The notes: generated by a model from the letters alone, not told the origin. A stretch of DNA of 64,000 nucleotides from JAJVID01 sp035714085 (GCA_035714085.1 DASTMP010000048.1:13185-77184), one strand, 5' to 3'. Shown: positions 51,080 through 60,956, numbered from the stretch's first letter. Numbers and translations are program-made.

Positions 51080-53938
51080 ATGAAACTTATCAGCGATTCA
51101 ATCAGATCTCGAACAATGCGCAACAGACTTAGACTATCTGTTAAAAGCCGACATAGCGCAAAGACGTTTTTCCACGTCTCCATAGCGTTTCTTGCGTCAC
51201 TGCGCTTGCTTATAGCGCCGATCTCAGGCTCTGGTGAAATGATCTCGGTTGGCGCTGCGCCGGCACAAGCTCAAGTCATAACGGTTGGGGTTTTGACCTT
51301 TCAAGACGAGAGTGGCGCAGGCTTGCCTCAGGAACTCGGGCAAAATATCACTCAATCTCTGCAGCAGAAGATCAATGTGAATAACAAGAATCTTCTGGCG
51401 CGCTCTCTCAGCCTTGCTACCGATGAGATATCCGTCAAAGCTATGACGATTGAGCAGCTTGCCACGATCGGTAAACAAAGCGGCGTGAAGTTTATTGTTC
51501 GCGGAGCTGTGCTTGCAGTCAGCGGAGGCGACTCCGGCGGTGGGAAGGTGACGATTCAACTTTATGCGGATGTCGTTTCAGTCGAAACACCGGGCATCAA
51601 AACTGTGCGAGCCGAAGGATCAAGCGAGGCGTCGGAGAATCCCCATAAACTAGGCTCGATGGACTTCACAGGCGGCTCTCCGCTGGGCCGGGCGGTCGTT
51701 ATATCAGTCGAGCAGTTAGCCGCATCCGTATCACAAGCCGTTTCATCAACTCCACCGCCTGCCGCCACACCCGAGCAAGAGGAAAACCCGCTTGTTGCAA
51801 ATCAACAAGGCGATCAGTCTGGTTTAGCTCAAAAGGAAGATGCGGCGGCCGTCGAGGCGGATGAAGAATTGCGGCAAATAATGGCTCAGGCGGAGGCGCT
51901 CCTTTCAAGCAGTTCGGCTGGCAGCGCCGAGAGCCTTAATGCGCTCGGCCAGGCGCTCAACGGACTCAAGACCGCGCTCGCTTCTAAAGCCGCGCTTCTC
52001 GAACAGGGGAAAGAAACAACCCAGGCCGATCAGGAGATTGTCTCCCGAAAACAGGATTTGCAATCTGCGCTCGCGACCATCACGCAACAGACCACATCTA
52101 CGGACGCCGCCGCGGCCGACACGCAACAGATCGCATCCACCGATACAGCTGCGGCCGAAAGCCCGCAAGCGAGTGGCGAGAAGAAGAACGCGCTTGCCAG
52201 TATCAATGAATACATGAGTGAGGCGTTAAATATACTGCAAAAAATTCAGGAGATGCGCGCCCTCATCCGCGGCGCGAGAGAAGAAACCTCTCTCAACAAC
52301 ATGGCGTCGGCCGGCGCTGAAAACGGTTTGCCCTCGCCCACAGTAGAGCCAACTGCGGAAATCAGCGGTGAGGTCATGGATTCTGGCGCCCCGGCTGAAG
52401 GGGTCATTGTGACAGAGCCGGAATCCGGCTCAACCGCAATAACGGACGGCAATGGCTTGTACACGTTGAAGAACGTCCTCGCGAGCAAAATGGTGACGCT
52501 TCAGTTCGCCAAGGCAGGCAAACAGCTCGCATCGGGACGGGTTGACCTCGCGAACAGGCGCTCGGCCGTCGCTGATTTCGATCTGAGCGCAAAGTCCGCG
52601 AGGTTCTCCGCTGTGACAATCATTCCATCCGTCGTTGTGGTAAATGCCGCTAAACCGCTTGGCAATAATACTGGGACTTTGAGAGGCGTTGTTCGAGACG
52701 CGGGAGGCGCGCCGCTAGCGCGCGCGCTGGTGAGCCTCAAGGGAATCGCGATGGCGAGAACAGATTCGCAGGGCAAGTACGTCTTCATGAACGTTCCTTC
52801 GGGAACTCACCAGGTGACCGTTCAAAGGAGCGGCCTTGAATCCAAAGCGGGGCGGGTCCAGGTCGCGGCAAAAAGAAGTAGCGAGGCAAAGTTTCGGCTT
52901 GCGCCCAATGGTCAAAATACAAGAGAGACTGACGGGTCGCAGATCCTGGCGCGCGGAGCAGGCGCGTCCTTGCATGGCGCGATCCTCGATAACCTAATGC
53001 GTCCGGTGGCTGGCGCAAAGATCACAATTATCCAATCGGAAAGCGCTGTGTCAGTAATGTCGGGGTTAGACGGGGGCTATGAGTTCAGAAACATCAAACC
53101 GGGAATGTACAGGACGATGGTTTCCAAACTCGGCTACGGTGGCGCCTCTCAATATATTGTCGCGCGCGTAAGCGGAAGCGAATCGCGAGACTTTCAACTG
53201 AACCGGACGCCTTCGCTGCTTGTCGAGAAGGCGATTGCTCAAGCCCGCCGGACCAGCCCCAGTTCCACAGGTCAAACGCTAACCGCGCAATCGCGGCTGA
53301 ATGAGATGAAAGTAGGTCAATTAGCAGGCAACACTGTCGACTCCCAAAAAGGAAGCCCTATCCCAGGCGCCACGATTTCCACACAGGGGCAGCAGAGCGC
53401 CACGACGAATCGTCAAGGAAAGTACGCCGCCGCTACTTTACCCACGGACAATAATCAAATCGGCCTCAACACGCCCGGTTTGGGGGAGCAGGAGCGGTCG
53501 ACAGCGATACGCGCAGGCGCGGGTGCGCGCGAAGAGTCTGCTTCGAAAGCGCTGAAAAGCCACATTACGCCAGTTACCCCAAGCGCCTCTCAGGTAACAA
53601 ATCAGTTCAAGAGTGGACAACTTAGAGGACAGGTCACCGATGCGAAGACCGGCAGGCCTCTTTCGCAGGCGACCATCTCTGTTTCAAATCAGCGAAGCGT
53701 TGTAACAGATCAAGCAGGCCTGTATACCATTGCCAATATGGGGCCGGGCGTTTACCAGGTCAGCATCAGGAAAGATGGCTACTCGGACACTGGCGGTACA
53801 TTTACGATACACACCGGAGAGACCGCCACAGCCAACTTCAAGTTGATCCCACGATCGGGGGCGCCAATTCGCCTTGGATTACCAGGAAGGCCAGTAGATA
53901 GGCAGCCCACAGTTCCCGTAGTAAGGAAAAAAGGGTGA
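51080..53938 (+). CDS. Exported CsgG-like protein with five CarboxypepD_reg-like repeats
   Basis: A 952-residue protein. A long N-terminal signal-like region (about 1-64; the hydrophobic core is FHVSIAFLASLRLLIAPI). A CsgG/curli-assembly-like domain follows (QVITVGVLTFQDESGAGLPQ, LATIGKQSGVKFIVRGAV). Then an acidic, coiled-coil-like stretch (about 230-410). Then five beta-sandwich repeats resembling carboxypeptidase-regulatory domains, e.g. LRGVVRDAGGAPLARALVSL, LRGQVTDAKTGRPLSQATIS. These occur across the C-terminal half. It is likely envelope-associated. A GGAGGAGG site precedes ATG 51080. I do not know a described protein with this architecture. Confidence 0.85.
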   Translation: MKLISDSIRSRTMRNRLRLSVKSRHSAKTFFHVSIAFLASLRLLIAPISGSGEMISVGAAPAQAQVITVGVLTFQDESGAGLPQELGQNITQSLQQKINVNNKNLLARSLSLATDEISVKAMTIEQLATIGKQSGVKFIVRGAVLAVSGGDSGGGKVTIQLYADVVSVETPGIKTVRAEGSSEASENPHKLGSMDFTGGSPLGRAVVISVEQLAASVSQAVSSTPPPAATPEQEENPLVANQQGDQSGLAQKEDAAAVEADEELRQIMAQAEALLSSSSAGSAESLNALGQALNGLKTALASKAALLEQGKETTQADQEIVSRKQDLQSALATITQQTTSTDAAAADTQQIASTDTAAAESPQASGEKKNALASINEYMSEALNILQKIQEMRALIRGAREETSLNNMASAGAENGLPSPTVEPTAEISGEVMDSGAPAEGVIVTEPESGSTAITDGNGLYTLKNVLASKMVTLQFAKAGKQLASGRVDLANRRSAVADFDLSAKSARFSAVTIIPSVVVVNAAKPLGNNTGTLRGVVRDAGGAPLARALVSLKGIAMARTDSQGKYVFMNVPSGTHQVTVQRSGLESKAGRVQVAAKRSSEAKFRLAPNGQNTRETDGSQILARGAGASLHGAILDNLMRPVAGAKITIIQSESAVSVMSGLDGGYEFRNIKPGMYRTMVSKLGYGGASQYIVARVSGSESRDFQLNRTPSLLVEKAIAQARRTSPSSTGQTLTAQSRLNEMKVGQLAGNTVDSQKGSPIPGATISTQGQQSATTNRQGKYAAATLPTDNNQIGLNTPGLGEQERSTAIRAGAGAREESASKALKSHITPVTPSASQVTNQFKSGQLRGQVTDAKTGRPLSQATISVSNQRSVVTDQAGLYTIANMGPGVYQVSIRKDGYSDTGGTFTIHTGETATANFKLIPRSGAPIRLGLPGRPVDRQPTVPVVRKKG

Positions 53939-54079
53939 GACAGTCTCTGCCCTGTCCAGACTTTACGATCGAGAGGAGAAATTCTCGATTACTGACTGTG
54001 AACGAGCGCCTGCTCACGTCGGTTTGAGTAGACTCGATCAAATCGGTCAGGACGAGGGGAGAGCGCTAAAGCAACTGTG

Positions 54080-54131
54080 AAGCTGACGCCCTTTGTGACT
54101 GCAAAAAGCGTCAGCTTCTTCGACAATCCAG
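54080..54131 (+). promoter_or_regulatory. Conserved leader hairpin (copy 1)
   Basis: Stem GCTGACGCCCTTT (54082-54094) and AAAAAGCGTCAGC (54103-54115) around the 8-base loop GTGACTGC, with two internal mismatches, followed by TTCGACAATCCAG. A second copy precedes the gene at 61743 (61656-61707) with an identical loop and a better-paired stem. The hairpin sits about 45-80 bases before the start codon in each case, between the previous gene and a good ribosome site. It is probably a structured leader RNA acting on translation or stability. Confidence 0.7.
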
Positions 54132-54157
54132 TTTTGAGAGGATGGAGGTATCGAACT

Positions 54158-56008
54158 ATGGAACCGATGAGAAAACTAACTGCGGCGCTCCTGGCGCCAC
54201 TCAAACTTGAAAACAAGCCGGTTAACTGGGCGCTTGTCATTGCGCTAACTCTCGCCGCGATCCCTATCGAGGGAACCGTCCGCGGGCAGGAGCCAGGGAA
54301 AATATACAACCAGGTGAAGCAGATCGAAGGAACCATCAACTGGCCGAACGTCTACATTGAGAGAAAGGTGGGAGTCTTCGACGCGGCCACCGGTGGTTTC
54401 GCTTTCTCGTCGCCCGGCCTGAGAACTATTGACCAGAAGACCGGTGGCGACCCTGACGAAAAACCTTATCACAAGCCGGAACATATCCATGAGGAAGGTG
54501 GGATGCTTGTTCAAGCAACAGATGTCGGCTTGGTATTCGAGGTGAAGAATCGTAAGGGCGATTTCAGTGTCACAGTCAACGGCAAGACGGTCGCTGCTCC
54601 GCCAAACGCCAACTCAATCACAATCAATGTAGGCGCCGCCGCAAAGATAAAATGGTCGGTTCATTCCGGCGGCAAAGGTTTCGGTAACGAATTCACGATC
54701 AGCCGGTCGAACCGTTACGGCGCAGGGGTTTTCACAGTGCCTGCCCTGCCGGTCGCAATCCTCTACGAGCCGCCAATGGATAAACAGCATACGAACTACG
54801 CTACATACGCCGAGACCAAGTCCGTAGGCACAACGATCAAAGCAGGGTGGAGCGATGAGAAAAGCACGACCGTCCCGTCCAAGCCTTCTAGGTTCGTCAA
54901 CGCGTTGGAGTTCAAGTCCGGCGCCGACAAAGCTGGCGCGGCTCTTTCCAAGATACCTAATGCCTATACGCAAGCAATCGGAACGATATTGCAGATACTC
55001 GCAGTCGGGGTGGGAAATGCCAGCGCAAGCTCACAGGACGGAAAGAGCGTGACCACCGAAAACGCTCTCATCGTAAACGTCGGTCAACAAGTATCGTATG
55101 GAACGGCAGCGAAGCTCGGCCCCGGCCTGGGAGACAGGATTATTTACTTAAAGAACGCGAGGCTTGCTTGGCTGGGCGACGGCCAGATGGTCGACGTATC
55201 CGTGCTTGGCTATGAGAAGATTTCCTCACCGACCGTGAAAATGCTAAAGGACGATTGGGATGAGGTTGTGCTCGCCAACCTGAATTTAGGACCAAAAGAT
55301 CCTGGCAAAAGCGTCAATAAAGTCCCCAAGCTCGGTTCAAGGACCGGCTTAGATACGAAAACAATCCTATCGCTGCTCAAACTGGATCCGTTTTATGGGC
55401 ATGGCTCGCAGGTAACCCTGGATGAAAAGAGATTCGCTTACGTCGAGACGTTTGAGCCAAATGGCGCTAACGATAGCTTCACGTTCTTCTACGACACGAC
55501 GAAATCCTACATGGAAGCTGCTACGAGCTTTAACGTGGAGACAGAAGATTACAGCGCCGGATTCCTGAAATTCCTCGGATTAGGCGTGACGGAAACGAAG
55601 AAGCTCATGACTAAAACCACGGTGAGCAATTCCGAGGAGTTTCATTCTAGCCAGAAGGCGGAAGTTAGCGCGCATTTCCACGCCGGGCCTGATGAGAGTT
55701 ACAGCGTGGCAGTCTATTACGACCGCATCTTCGGCACGTTCGCGTTCAAGGAAATCTCTAACAACGTCGAATGTATCTCAGGAACTGCTCGCTCGCTCGC
55801 TGGGCAGCCAATGGCCAAGCAGATTGTGACGTTGACTATGGACGGCATGAAGTTCTCGACCCGCACTGACGCCGAAGGGCGGTACTCATTTCATTCGTCC
55901 AACATCACGAGCGGTGAAGGGCAAATCGAGGTCGGGAACTCAAGACAAGTTATTCACCTACAAACGGGTAAGCCCATACGCAATCTTGAACTGCGCTCAG
56001 TTAAATAG
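54158..56008 (+). CDS. Exported protein of unknown function with C-terminal CarboxypepD_reg-like domain
   Basis: A 616-residue protein. The start at 54158 (MEPMRKLTAALLAPLKLENK) is preceded by GGAGG at 9 bases; the 27 codons upstream are leader hairpin. A signal-like hydrophobic region (about 22-35, VIALTLAAIPIEGTVRG) follows. The long central part has no recognised domain: NWPNVYIERKVGVFDAATGGFAF, DKEPYHKPEHIHEEGGML-like segments, and LGPGLGDRIIYLKNARLAWLG. Residues about 540-616 resemble a carboxypeptidase-regulatory domain (CISGTARSLAGQPMAKQIVT). Likely envelope or secreted. The signal region and leader are paralogous to the protein at 61743. Confidence 0.65.
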   Translation: MEPMRKLTAALLAPLKLENKPVNWALVIALTLAAIPIEGTVRGQEPGKIYNQVKQIEGTINWPNVYIERKVGVFDAATGGFAFSSPGLRTIDQKTGGDPDEKPYHKPEHIHEEGGMLVQATDVGLVFEVKNRKGDFSVTVNGKTVAAPPNANSITINVGAAAKIKWSVHSGGKGFGNEFTISRSNRYGAGVFTVPALPVAILYEPPMDKQHTNYATYAETKSVGTTIKAGWSDEKSTTVPSKPSRFVNALEFKSGADKAGAALSKIPNAYTQAIGTILQILAVGVGNASASSQDGKSVTTENALIVNVGQQVSYGTAAKLGPGLGDRIIYLKNARLAWLGDGQMVDVSVLGYEKISSPTVKMLKDDWDEVVLANLNLGPKDPGKSVNKVPKLGSRTGLDTKTILSLLKLDPFYGHGSQVTLDEKRFAYVETFEPNGANDSFTFFYDTTKSYMEAATSFNVETEDYSAGFLKFLGLGVTETKKLMTKTTVSNSEEFHSSQKAEVSAHFHAGPDESYSVAVYYDRIFGTFAFKEISNNVECISGTARSLAGQPMAKQIVTLTMDGMKFSTRTDAEGRYSFHSSNITSGEGQIEVGNSRQVIHLQTGKPIRNLELRSVK

Positions 56009-56074
56009 CCGGAGTCGCCTTTTTTTCACACTTGGATGCTCGCTAAAATGCAGGACAGAAAAAAGGAGGACACT

Positions 56075-56938
56075 ATGACCTCGCGCACATTACGCATCGC
56101 AACGATCCTTATCATCATTCAATCCCTTCTCTTCTTCCCGGCGCCGGTCTCCCGGGCTCAGGATCAGCCCGCCGAGGCCGAGATCAAACAAGCTAAAGAG
56201 GCCACCAACCGTGTTCTGAAGCTGCTCGAAGAGACAGGTGATTTTTCACGAGTCATCGACGAGATGTACGCCGAGGATTTCATCGAGCGATATTTGCGAG
56301 AACAGACGCGCCTTGTTGAAGAAGAACATTCATCTACCTTTAACATCATGTTCGCCCTTGACCTTGAATGCCCACGGAGCTTGCTGAAGCAGGCGACAAT
56401 AGATGATTGGCGGCGCCTCTACATCGCGGCCAACAACTTCCTTTATCACATATTCGTCATTAGCCTGAACGAGCATGCCAATGACCAGCTAAACAATCGC
56501 GAGAATATCGTTGATCTATACGAAAATCTTTTCCCCCCAAAAGTGATCGAATTATTCAACAATCACCCGCTCCTGAAAGGCGTCTTTCCTACTGGCGCGG
56601 ACGCCGATCCTGGCGAAGCAAAGCCCATAGAAACGTCGGAAGATATGCGGAGCGTCACTGAAACCTTTCGGAAAGGCTCGCGGCTACTGTTCGAGGAGCA
56701 AGGCAATCATCCGCCGAGGCTGACAGACGAAGCGAAGAAAGCTATTGAGATAATCAGACAAATACAAAACGAAGTGGTGAAGACTCGTGTAGAGATTTCA
56801 GACAGGGAGTATTTTGGATTGCCGCCGGGCGCGCGGCGACTCGATGCCCCAACACCTAGTATGTTTTGGCTAACACTCGCGGAGATAAATGGGAGACAGA
56901 AAATCGTGTGGGCTCAGTTTTTCCGTCCATTCCGCTGA
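56075..56938 (+). CDS. Exported helical protein of unknown function
   Basis: A 287-residue protein beginning MTSRTLRIATILIIIQSLLF with a signal peptide to about residue 27 (PVSRAQDQ). The mature part is helical and charged (EIKQAKEATNRVLKLLEETGDF, RVIDEMYAEDFIERYLREQTRL) with a Pro-rich C-terminal domain. No family recognised. AAAAGGAGG precedes ATG 56075; the upstream frame to 56036 is not needed. It follows the gene at 54158 by 66 bp in the same orientation, so they probably share a transcript. It is convergent with the WD40-kinase gene. Confidence 0.7.
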   Translation: MTSRTLRIATILIIIQSLLFFPAPVSRAQDQPAEAEIKQAKEATNRVLKLLEETGDFSRVIDEMYAEDFIERYLREQTRLVEEEHSSTFNIMFALDLECPRSLLKQATIDDWRRLYIAANNFLYHIFVISLNEHANDQLNNRENIVDLYENLFPPKVIELFNNHPLLKGVFPTGADADPGEAKPIETSEDMRSVTETFRKGSRLLFEEQGNHPPRLTDEAKKAIEIIRQIQNEVVKTRVEISDREYFGLPPGARRLDAPTPSMFWLTLAEINGRQKIVWAQFFRPFR

Positions 56939-56975
56939 ATTTCATCTACCTGCTCGACAATTCAAGCCGCTCGGA

Positions 56976-59900
56976 TCACCGCTTGCTGGGAGCCAGCGAT
57001 TCCTGTTCCGCAGCTGCGCGCCACAGCTTTACTGTGTGGTCACCACTTCCCGTAGCCAGCGTCTTGCCATCGGGTGAGAAGGCCACGGACCAGACAGTGG
57101 CGCCGTGTCCTTTGAGAGTAACGAGTTCCTGACCGGCGCCCACATCCCACAACTTCACTGTGCGATCCCGACTTCCCGTGGCCAACCTCTTGCCGTCGGG
57201 TGAAAAGACCGCTGAGAAAACCTCGTCCACGTGCCCTGTGAGAGTAGCGAGTTCCCGACCGGCGTCTACATCCCACAGTTTCGCTGTGCGGTCATAACTT
57301 CCCGTGACCAGCATTTTACCGTCGGGTGAGAAGGCGATTGAGCGGACGCCGTCTGCGTGTCCTTTGAGAGTGGCGAGTTCCTGACCAGTGACCGCATCCC
57401 ACAGCCTCGCTGTGCGATCATAGCTTCCCGTGACCAGCCTCTTGCCGTCAGGTGAAAAAACTACTGAATAGACACCGCCTCCGTGTCCTTTGAGAGTAGC
57501 GAGTTCCCGACCAGAGGTCACATCCCAGAGCTTGGCGACGCCATCCCGGCTTCCCGTGGCCAGCGTCTTACCGTTTGGTGAAAATGCCACTGAGTAGACA
57601 TGGTCTCTGTGTCCTTTGAGAGTGGCGAGTTCCCGACCGGCGTCTACATCCCACAGCTTCGCGGCGCCGTCATAACCTCCCGTGGCCAGCATCTTGCCAT
57701 CGGGCGAAAAAACCACCGACCAGACGCCATCTCTGTGTCCTTTGAGAGTGGCGAGTTCTTGACCAGTGATCGCATCCCACAGCTTCGCGGCGCCATCACG
57801 GCTTCCCGCAGCCAACTTCTTGCCGTCAGGTGAAAAGGCTACTGAGTGGACTTCGTCTCTGTGTCCTATGAGGGTAGTGGGTTCCTGACCAATGGCCGCA
57901 TCCCACAGTTTCGCTGTGTGATCAACGTTCGCTGTGGCCAGCCTCTTGCCGTCAGGTGAAAAGGCTACTGAGGTAACATAGTCACCGTGTCCTTTGAGGG
58001 TAGCGAGTTCCCGGCCGGCGCTCACATCCCACAGCTTCACTGTGCGATCCCGACTCCCCGTGGCCAACTTCTTGCCGTCGGGTGAAAAAGCCACAGAGAG
58101 GATTTCGTCTTCGTGTCCTTTGAGGGTAGCGAGATTCCGGCTGGCGACCACGTTCCACAACTTCGCTGTGCGATCCCGACTCCCCGTGGCCAGCATCTTG
58201 CCGTCGGGTGAAAAGACCACTGAGAGGACAGCGTCTTCGTGTCCTTTGAGAGTAGCGAGTTCCCGGCCGGCGCCTGCGTCCCACAACTTCACGGTGTGAT
58301 CCCAACTTCCCGTGGCCAGCCTCTTGCCGTCAGGTGAAAAGGTCACTGAGTAGACATAGTCCCTGTGTCCTTTGAGAGTAGCAAGTTCCCTGCCGGTCAT
58401 TGCGTCCCATAGCTTCACCGTGCGATCCCGACTTCCCGTGGCCAGCCTCTTGCCGTCGGGCGAAAAGGCCACCGACCAGACACCATCTCCGTGTCCTTTG
58501 AGAGTAGCGAGTTCCCGACCAGTGACCGCGTCCCACAGCTTCGCGGTGTGATCCCAACTTCCCGTGGCCAGCCTCTTGCCATCCGGCGAAAAGGCTACAG
58601 AGAAGACATAAGTTCTATGTCCTTTGAGAGTAGCGAGTTCCCTGCCGGCGCCTACATCCCACAACTTCGCGGCGCCATCCCAACTTCCCGTGGCCAGCTT
58701 CTTGCCATCCGGCGAAAAGGCCACTGACGTGACATAGTCTCCATGTCCTTTGAGAGTCAGCAGGTCACGGTGGCAAAGTCGCCAAAGATAGTACCACTCG
58801 AACTCACGCATATCCTCCTGGCCAGATTTGGGAATATAACTTTCTACCAACTCCTGCACTCGCTTAATGTAATTGGCCTCCCAAGCCTGCATCGCCATGT
58901 TCATATTCGCCGCATATAGTAACCGGCGATTGGATAATTCCTGCTGTGCGACTTTGTCACGCTCGCGGGCGATGCGCGCCGATTGCGCCGCCATCGTGAT
59001 CGCAAATCCCAGGAGGAGCGCGAATACCGCCGCCGACAATGCGAATGGCGCCTTGTGCCGGGCTACCAGCTTGCGGAATTGATACAGGGCGCTGGGCGGG
59101 CGCGCATGGATCGGCTGATTCGTCAGGTAGCGCGTCACGTCCTCCGCCATCGCCGCCGCGCTCCGGTACCGGCGCTCCGGCTCCTTCTCCAACGCCTTGA
59201 ATACGATCGTCTCAACGTCCCGATCAATTCTCCCTGTCTTCCCGTTCTTTCGGTCGCGCGTCTCGCTCAGCATTCGAACTGTAGGCTTGGGCGCTTCTTC
59301 GCAGATGATGCGGATGGCTTGCGGAGCTGTGGCGTGTTCTAAATCATATGGGAGCCGCTCGGTCAGCATCTCATACAGAATCACCCCCAGCGCATAGACA
59401 TCTGCGCGCACGTCAATCTCGCCGGGATCGCCGCGGAGCTGCTCCGGACTCATATATGGCAACGTGCCCCTGATCTGGCCGGCTTCGCTCACGCCTGACG
59501 CGCCTGCCCCCTCATCGTCGGTGATGCGGGCCAACCCGAAATCGAGCACCTTGACCTCGCCCCCGACCGGGCTTGCGCCGTCGAAGCTCTCGGATTCGTC
59601 AGCGACCAGGATGTTGGCTGGTTTCAAGTCACGATGGATCACCCCGCGCTGGTGCGCATAGCTGATCGCTTCGCAAATCTTGAGGAACAGTTCCAACCGC
59701 CGCCTGACGCCGCTGGGGGCCTGCGTTCCCGTAAGCCTGTTCCCCTTTACGTAATCGAGCAAGGGGGCGCCGCGCACCAACTCCATAATGAAATAATGTT
59801 GGCCTTCATCAGTGCGCCCCGCCTCATAGATAGCCGCGATCCCGGGATGTTTGAGTCGAGCCAGCGCCTGCGCTTCGCGCTGAAACAGTTTGACCTGATA

Positions 59901-60347
59901 GTCGCTCATCAATCGCCCACCGCGAATGATCTTCAGCGCCACGGATCGCCGCGGGTGTTGCTGCTCGGCCTCGTAGACGACGCCCATGCCACCTTCGCCG
60001 AGCTTCCGCAGGATGCGATAGCTGCCGATAAAGGTTGGGCTCACAGCCGACGGTCCGGATTCGGGCAACGTCAGGCCAAAAATGAGGGGCGATGTGAGAC
60101 TGAACCTCGCAGCGGTTAACCTTGACTGAGCTTGTTCTTCAGCCAGGAACTGCGCGGCGACCGCCAACGCGGGCGACTCTAGAAAACCTTCCACCCGCCC
60201 TTCATTCACCAACATTGCCTCGACCTCACGGCGCAGCGAGGCGTCGCCGGCGCAAGCGCGGTCGAGGAAAGCGGCGCGCTGCGGCGCCTCGACCCGCAAG
60301 GCGTCGCAACAGATCTGGCAAACCTGCTCGTAGCGTTCAGGCGTCAT
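56976..60347 (-). CDS. Membrane Ser/Thr kinase with 14 WD40 repeats
   Basis: An 1123-residue receptor-like kinase (numbering from ATG 60347; 60353 is an alternative ATG with a too-close ribosome site). A sigma-associated N-terminal helical domain (about 1-75) is followed by a kinase (about 110-405): glycine loop LGEGGMGVVYEAE, VALKI Lys139, catalytic HRDLKPAN (H238) and DFG (D269). One membrane helix (about 433-455) and a short extracytoplasmic linker precede fourteen 42-residue WD40 repeats, two full seven-bladed propellers, that fill the rest to the C-terminus. Its gene overlaps the end of the ECF sigma gene, so both form one operon: a sigma/kinase regulatory pair. Ligand and targets unknown. 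Confidence 0.95.
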   Translation of the reverse strand: MTPERYEQVCQICCDALRVEAPQRAAFLDRACAGDASLRREVEAMLVNEGRVEGFLESPALAVAAQFLAEEQAQSRLTAARFSLTSPLIFGLTLPESGPSAVSPTFIGSYRILRKLGEGGMGVVYEAEQQHPRRSVALKIIRGGRLMSDYQVKLFQREAQALARLKHPGIAAIYEAGRTDEGQHYFIMELVRGAPLLDYVKGNRLTGTQAPSGVRRRLELFLKICEAISYAHQRGVIHRDLKPANILVADESESFDGASPVGGEVKVLDFGLARITDDEGAGASGVSEAGQIRGTLPYMSPEQLRGDPGEIDVRADVYALGVILYEMLTERLPYDLEHATAPQAIRIICEEAPKPTVRMLSETRDRKNGKTGRIDRDVETIVFKALEKEPERRYRSAAAMAEDVTRYLTNQPIHARPPSALYQFRKLVARHKAPFALSAAVFALLLGFAITMAAQSARIARERDKVAQQELSNRRLLYAANMNMAMQAWEANYIKRVQELVESYIPKSGQEDMREFEWYYLWRLCHRDLLTLKGHGDYVTSVAFSPDGKKLATGSWDGAAKLWDVGAGRELATLKGHRTYVFSVAFSPDGKRLATGSWDHTAKLWDAVTGRELATLKGHGDGVWSVAFSPDGKRLATGSRDRTVKLWDAMTGRELATLKGHRDYVYSVTFSPDGKRLATGSWDHTVKLWDAGAGRELATLKGHEDAVLSVVFSPDGKMLATGSRDRTAKLWNVVASRNLATLKGHEDEILSVAFSPDGKKLATGSRDRTVKLWDVSAGRELATLKGHGDYVTSVAFSPDGKRLATANVDHTAKLWDAAIGQEPTTLIGHRDEVHSVAFSPDGKKLAAGSRDGAAKLWDAITGQELATLKGHRDGVWSVVFSPDGKMLATGGYDGAAKLWDVDAGRELATLKGHRDHVYSVAFSPNGKTLATGSRDGVAKLWDVTSGRELATLKGHGGGVYSVVFSPDGKRLVTGSYDRTARLWDAVTGQELATLKGHADGVRSIAFSPDGKMLVTGSYDRTAKLWDVDAGRELATLTGHVDEVFSAVFSPDGKRLATGSRDRTVKLWDVGAGQELVTLKGHGATVWSVAFSPDGKTLATGSGDHTVKLWRAAAEQESLAPSKR
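57000..58763 (-). repeat. Fourteen 126-bp tandem repeats encoding WD40 units
   Basis: Each unit encodes exactly 42 residues, from a LATLKGH-type start to WD-x5-GRE/GQE. Positions 1-42 line up in all fourteen without gaps. The units are similar at DNA level too (AACTTCCCGTGGCCAGC-type blocks recur), indicating recent duplication or gene conversion. Unit count may differ between strains. Confidence 0.93.
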
Positions 60348-60915
60348 CGCCATGACCTCCTTTCAGTTCACCGAGGAGCCAGAGCTTGGCCAGCGTCAGA
60401 TCGCGCTTGACCGTCCCGAGCGACACGCCGAGCGCCTCAGCGATCTCTTCCAGGGTCATGCCGCCGAAGAAGCGCAAGACGATCACCCGGCACTGTCTCG
60501 GATTCAGCGCGGCGAGATTGACCAACGCCGCATCAAGCTCCACCAAATCCGGGGCGCGTTCGGAGAAGACCGCCGCCGCCTCTACCAGAGTCACGTGCAG
60601 CGCGCCGCCGCCGCGCTTCTCGGATTTCCATTTGACGGCGTAATCAACCAGGATGCGCCGCATCATGTCGGCTGCCACTCCGAAGAAGTGGGCGCGGTTC
60701 TGCCAACTCGAGTTCTGCCAATCAATCAGCCGGATGTAGGCTTCGTGGATGAGGGCGGTGGTCTGCAGGATATGGCCGGGACGTTCCTTCATGAGATAGC
60801 CCCTGGCCAGGCGTTGCAGTTCCGCATTCACCAGCGGGACTAGTTGATCTAGCGCTTCCTGATCCCCTTTGCCCCAAGCGACCAGCAAGTTCGTGATCTC
60901 GTGTGTTGTGCGCAT
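60337..60915 (-). CDS. ECF sigma factor (Acidobacteriota/Planctomycetes kinase-linked type)
   Basis: A 192-residue sigma factor. Region 2: LQTTALIHEAYIRLIDW... HFFGVAADMMRRILVDYA. Region 4: LNPRQCRVIVLRFFGGMTLEEIAEALGVSLGTVKRDLTLAKLWL with the helix-turn-helix. This branch (the Sig-70-X6/TIGR02999-like type) is typically adjacent to Ser/Thr kinase genes in Acidobacteriota and Planctomycetes. No anti-sigma factor is seen. Its stop overlaps the kinase start by 11-17 bases. It probably directs transcription of its own operon and, by the shared block, of the exported-protein genes (inference). Confidence 0.94.
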   Translation of the reverse strand: MRTTHEITNLLVAWGKGDQEALDQLVPLVNAELQRLARGYLMKERPGHILQTTALIHEAYIRLIDWQNSSWQNRAHFFGVAADMMRRILVDYAVKWKSEKRGGGALHVTLVEAAAVFSERAPDLVELDAALVNLAALNPRQCRVIVLRFFGGMTLEEIAEALGVSLGTVKRDLTLAKLWLLGELKGGHGDDA

Positions 60916-60956
60916 TTTCAGGCTACCTCCTTAGGCCGGTTGAGGCTGATCACAAC

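Noticed and set aside
54077..54157. Start of the exported-protein gene at GTG 54077
   Set aside because: The extra residues correspond to the hairpin leader, and a GGAGG site precedes ATG 54158 at ideal spacing. Some similarity at protein level with the leader of 61743 exists but is explained by the RNA element.
57000..58763. CRISPR or noncoding tandem array
   Set aside because: The 126-bp period encodes 14 WD40 units in frame; there are no spacers.
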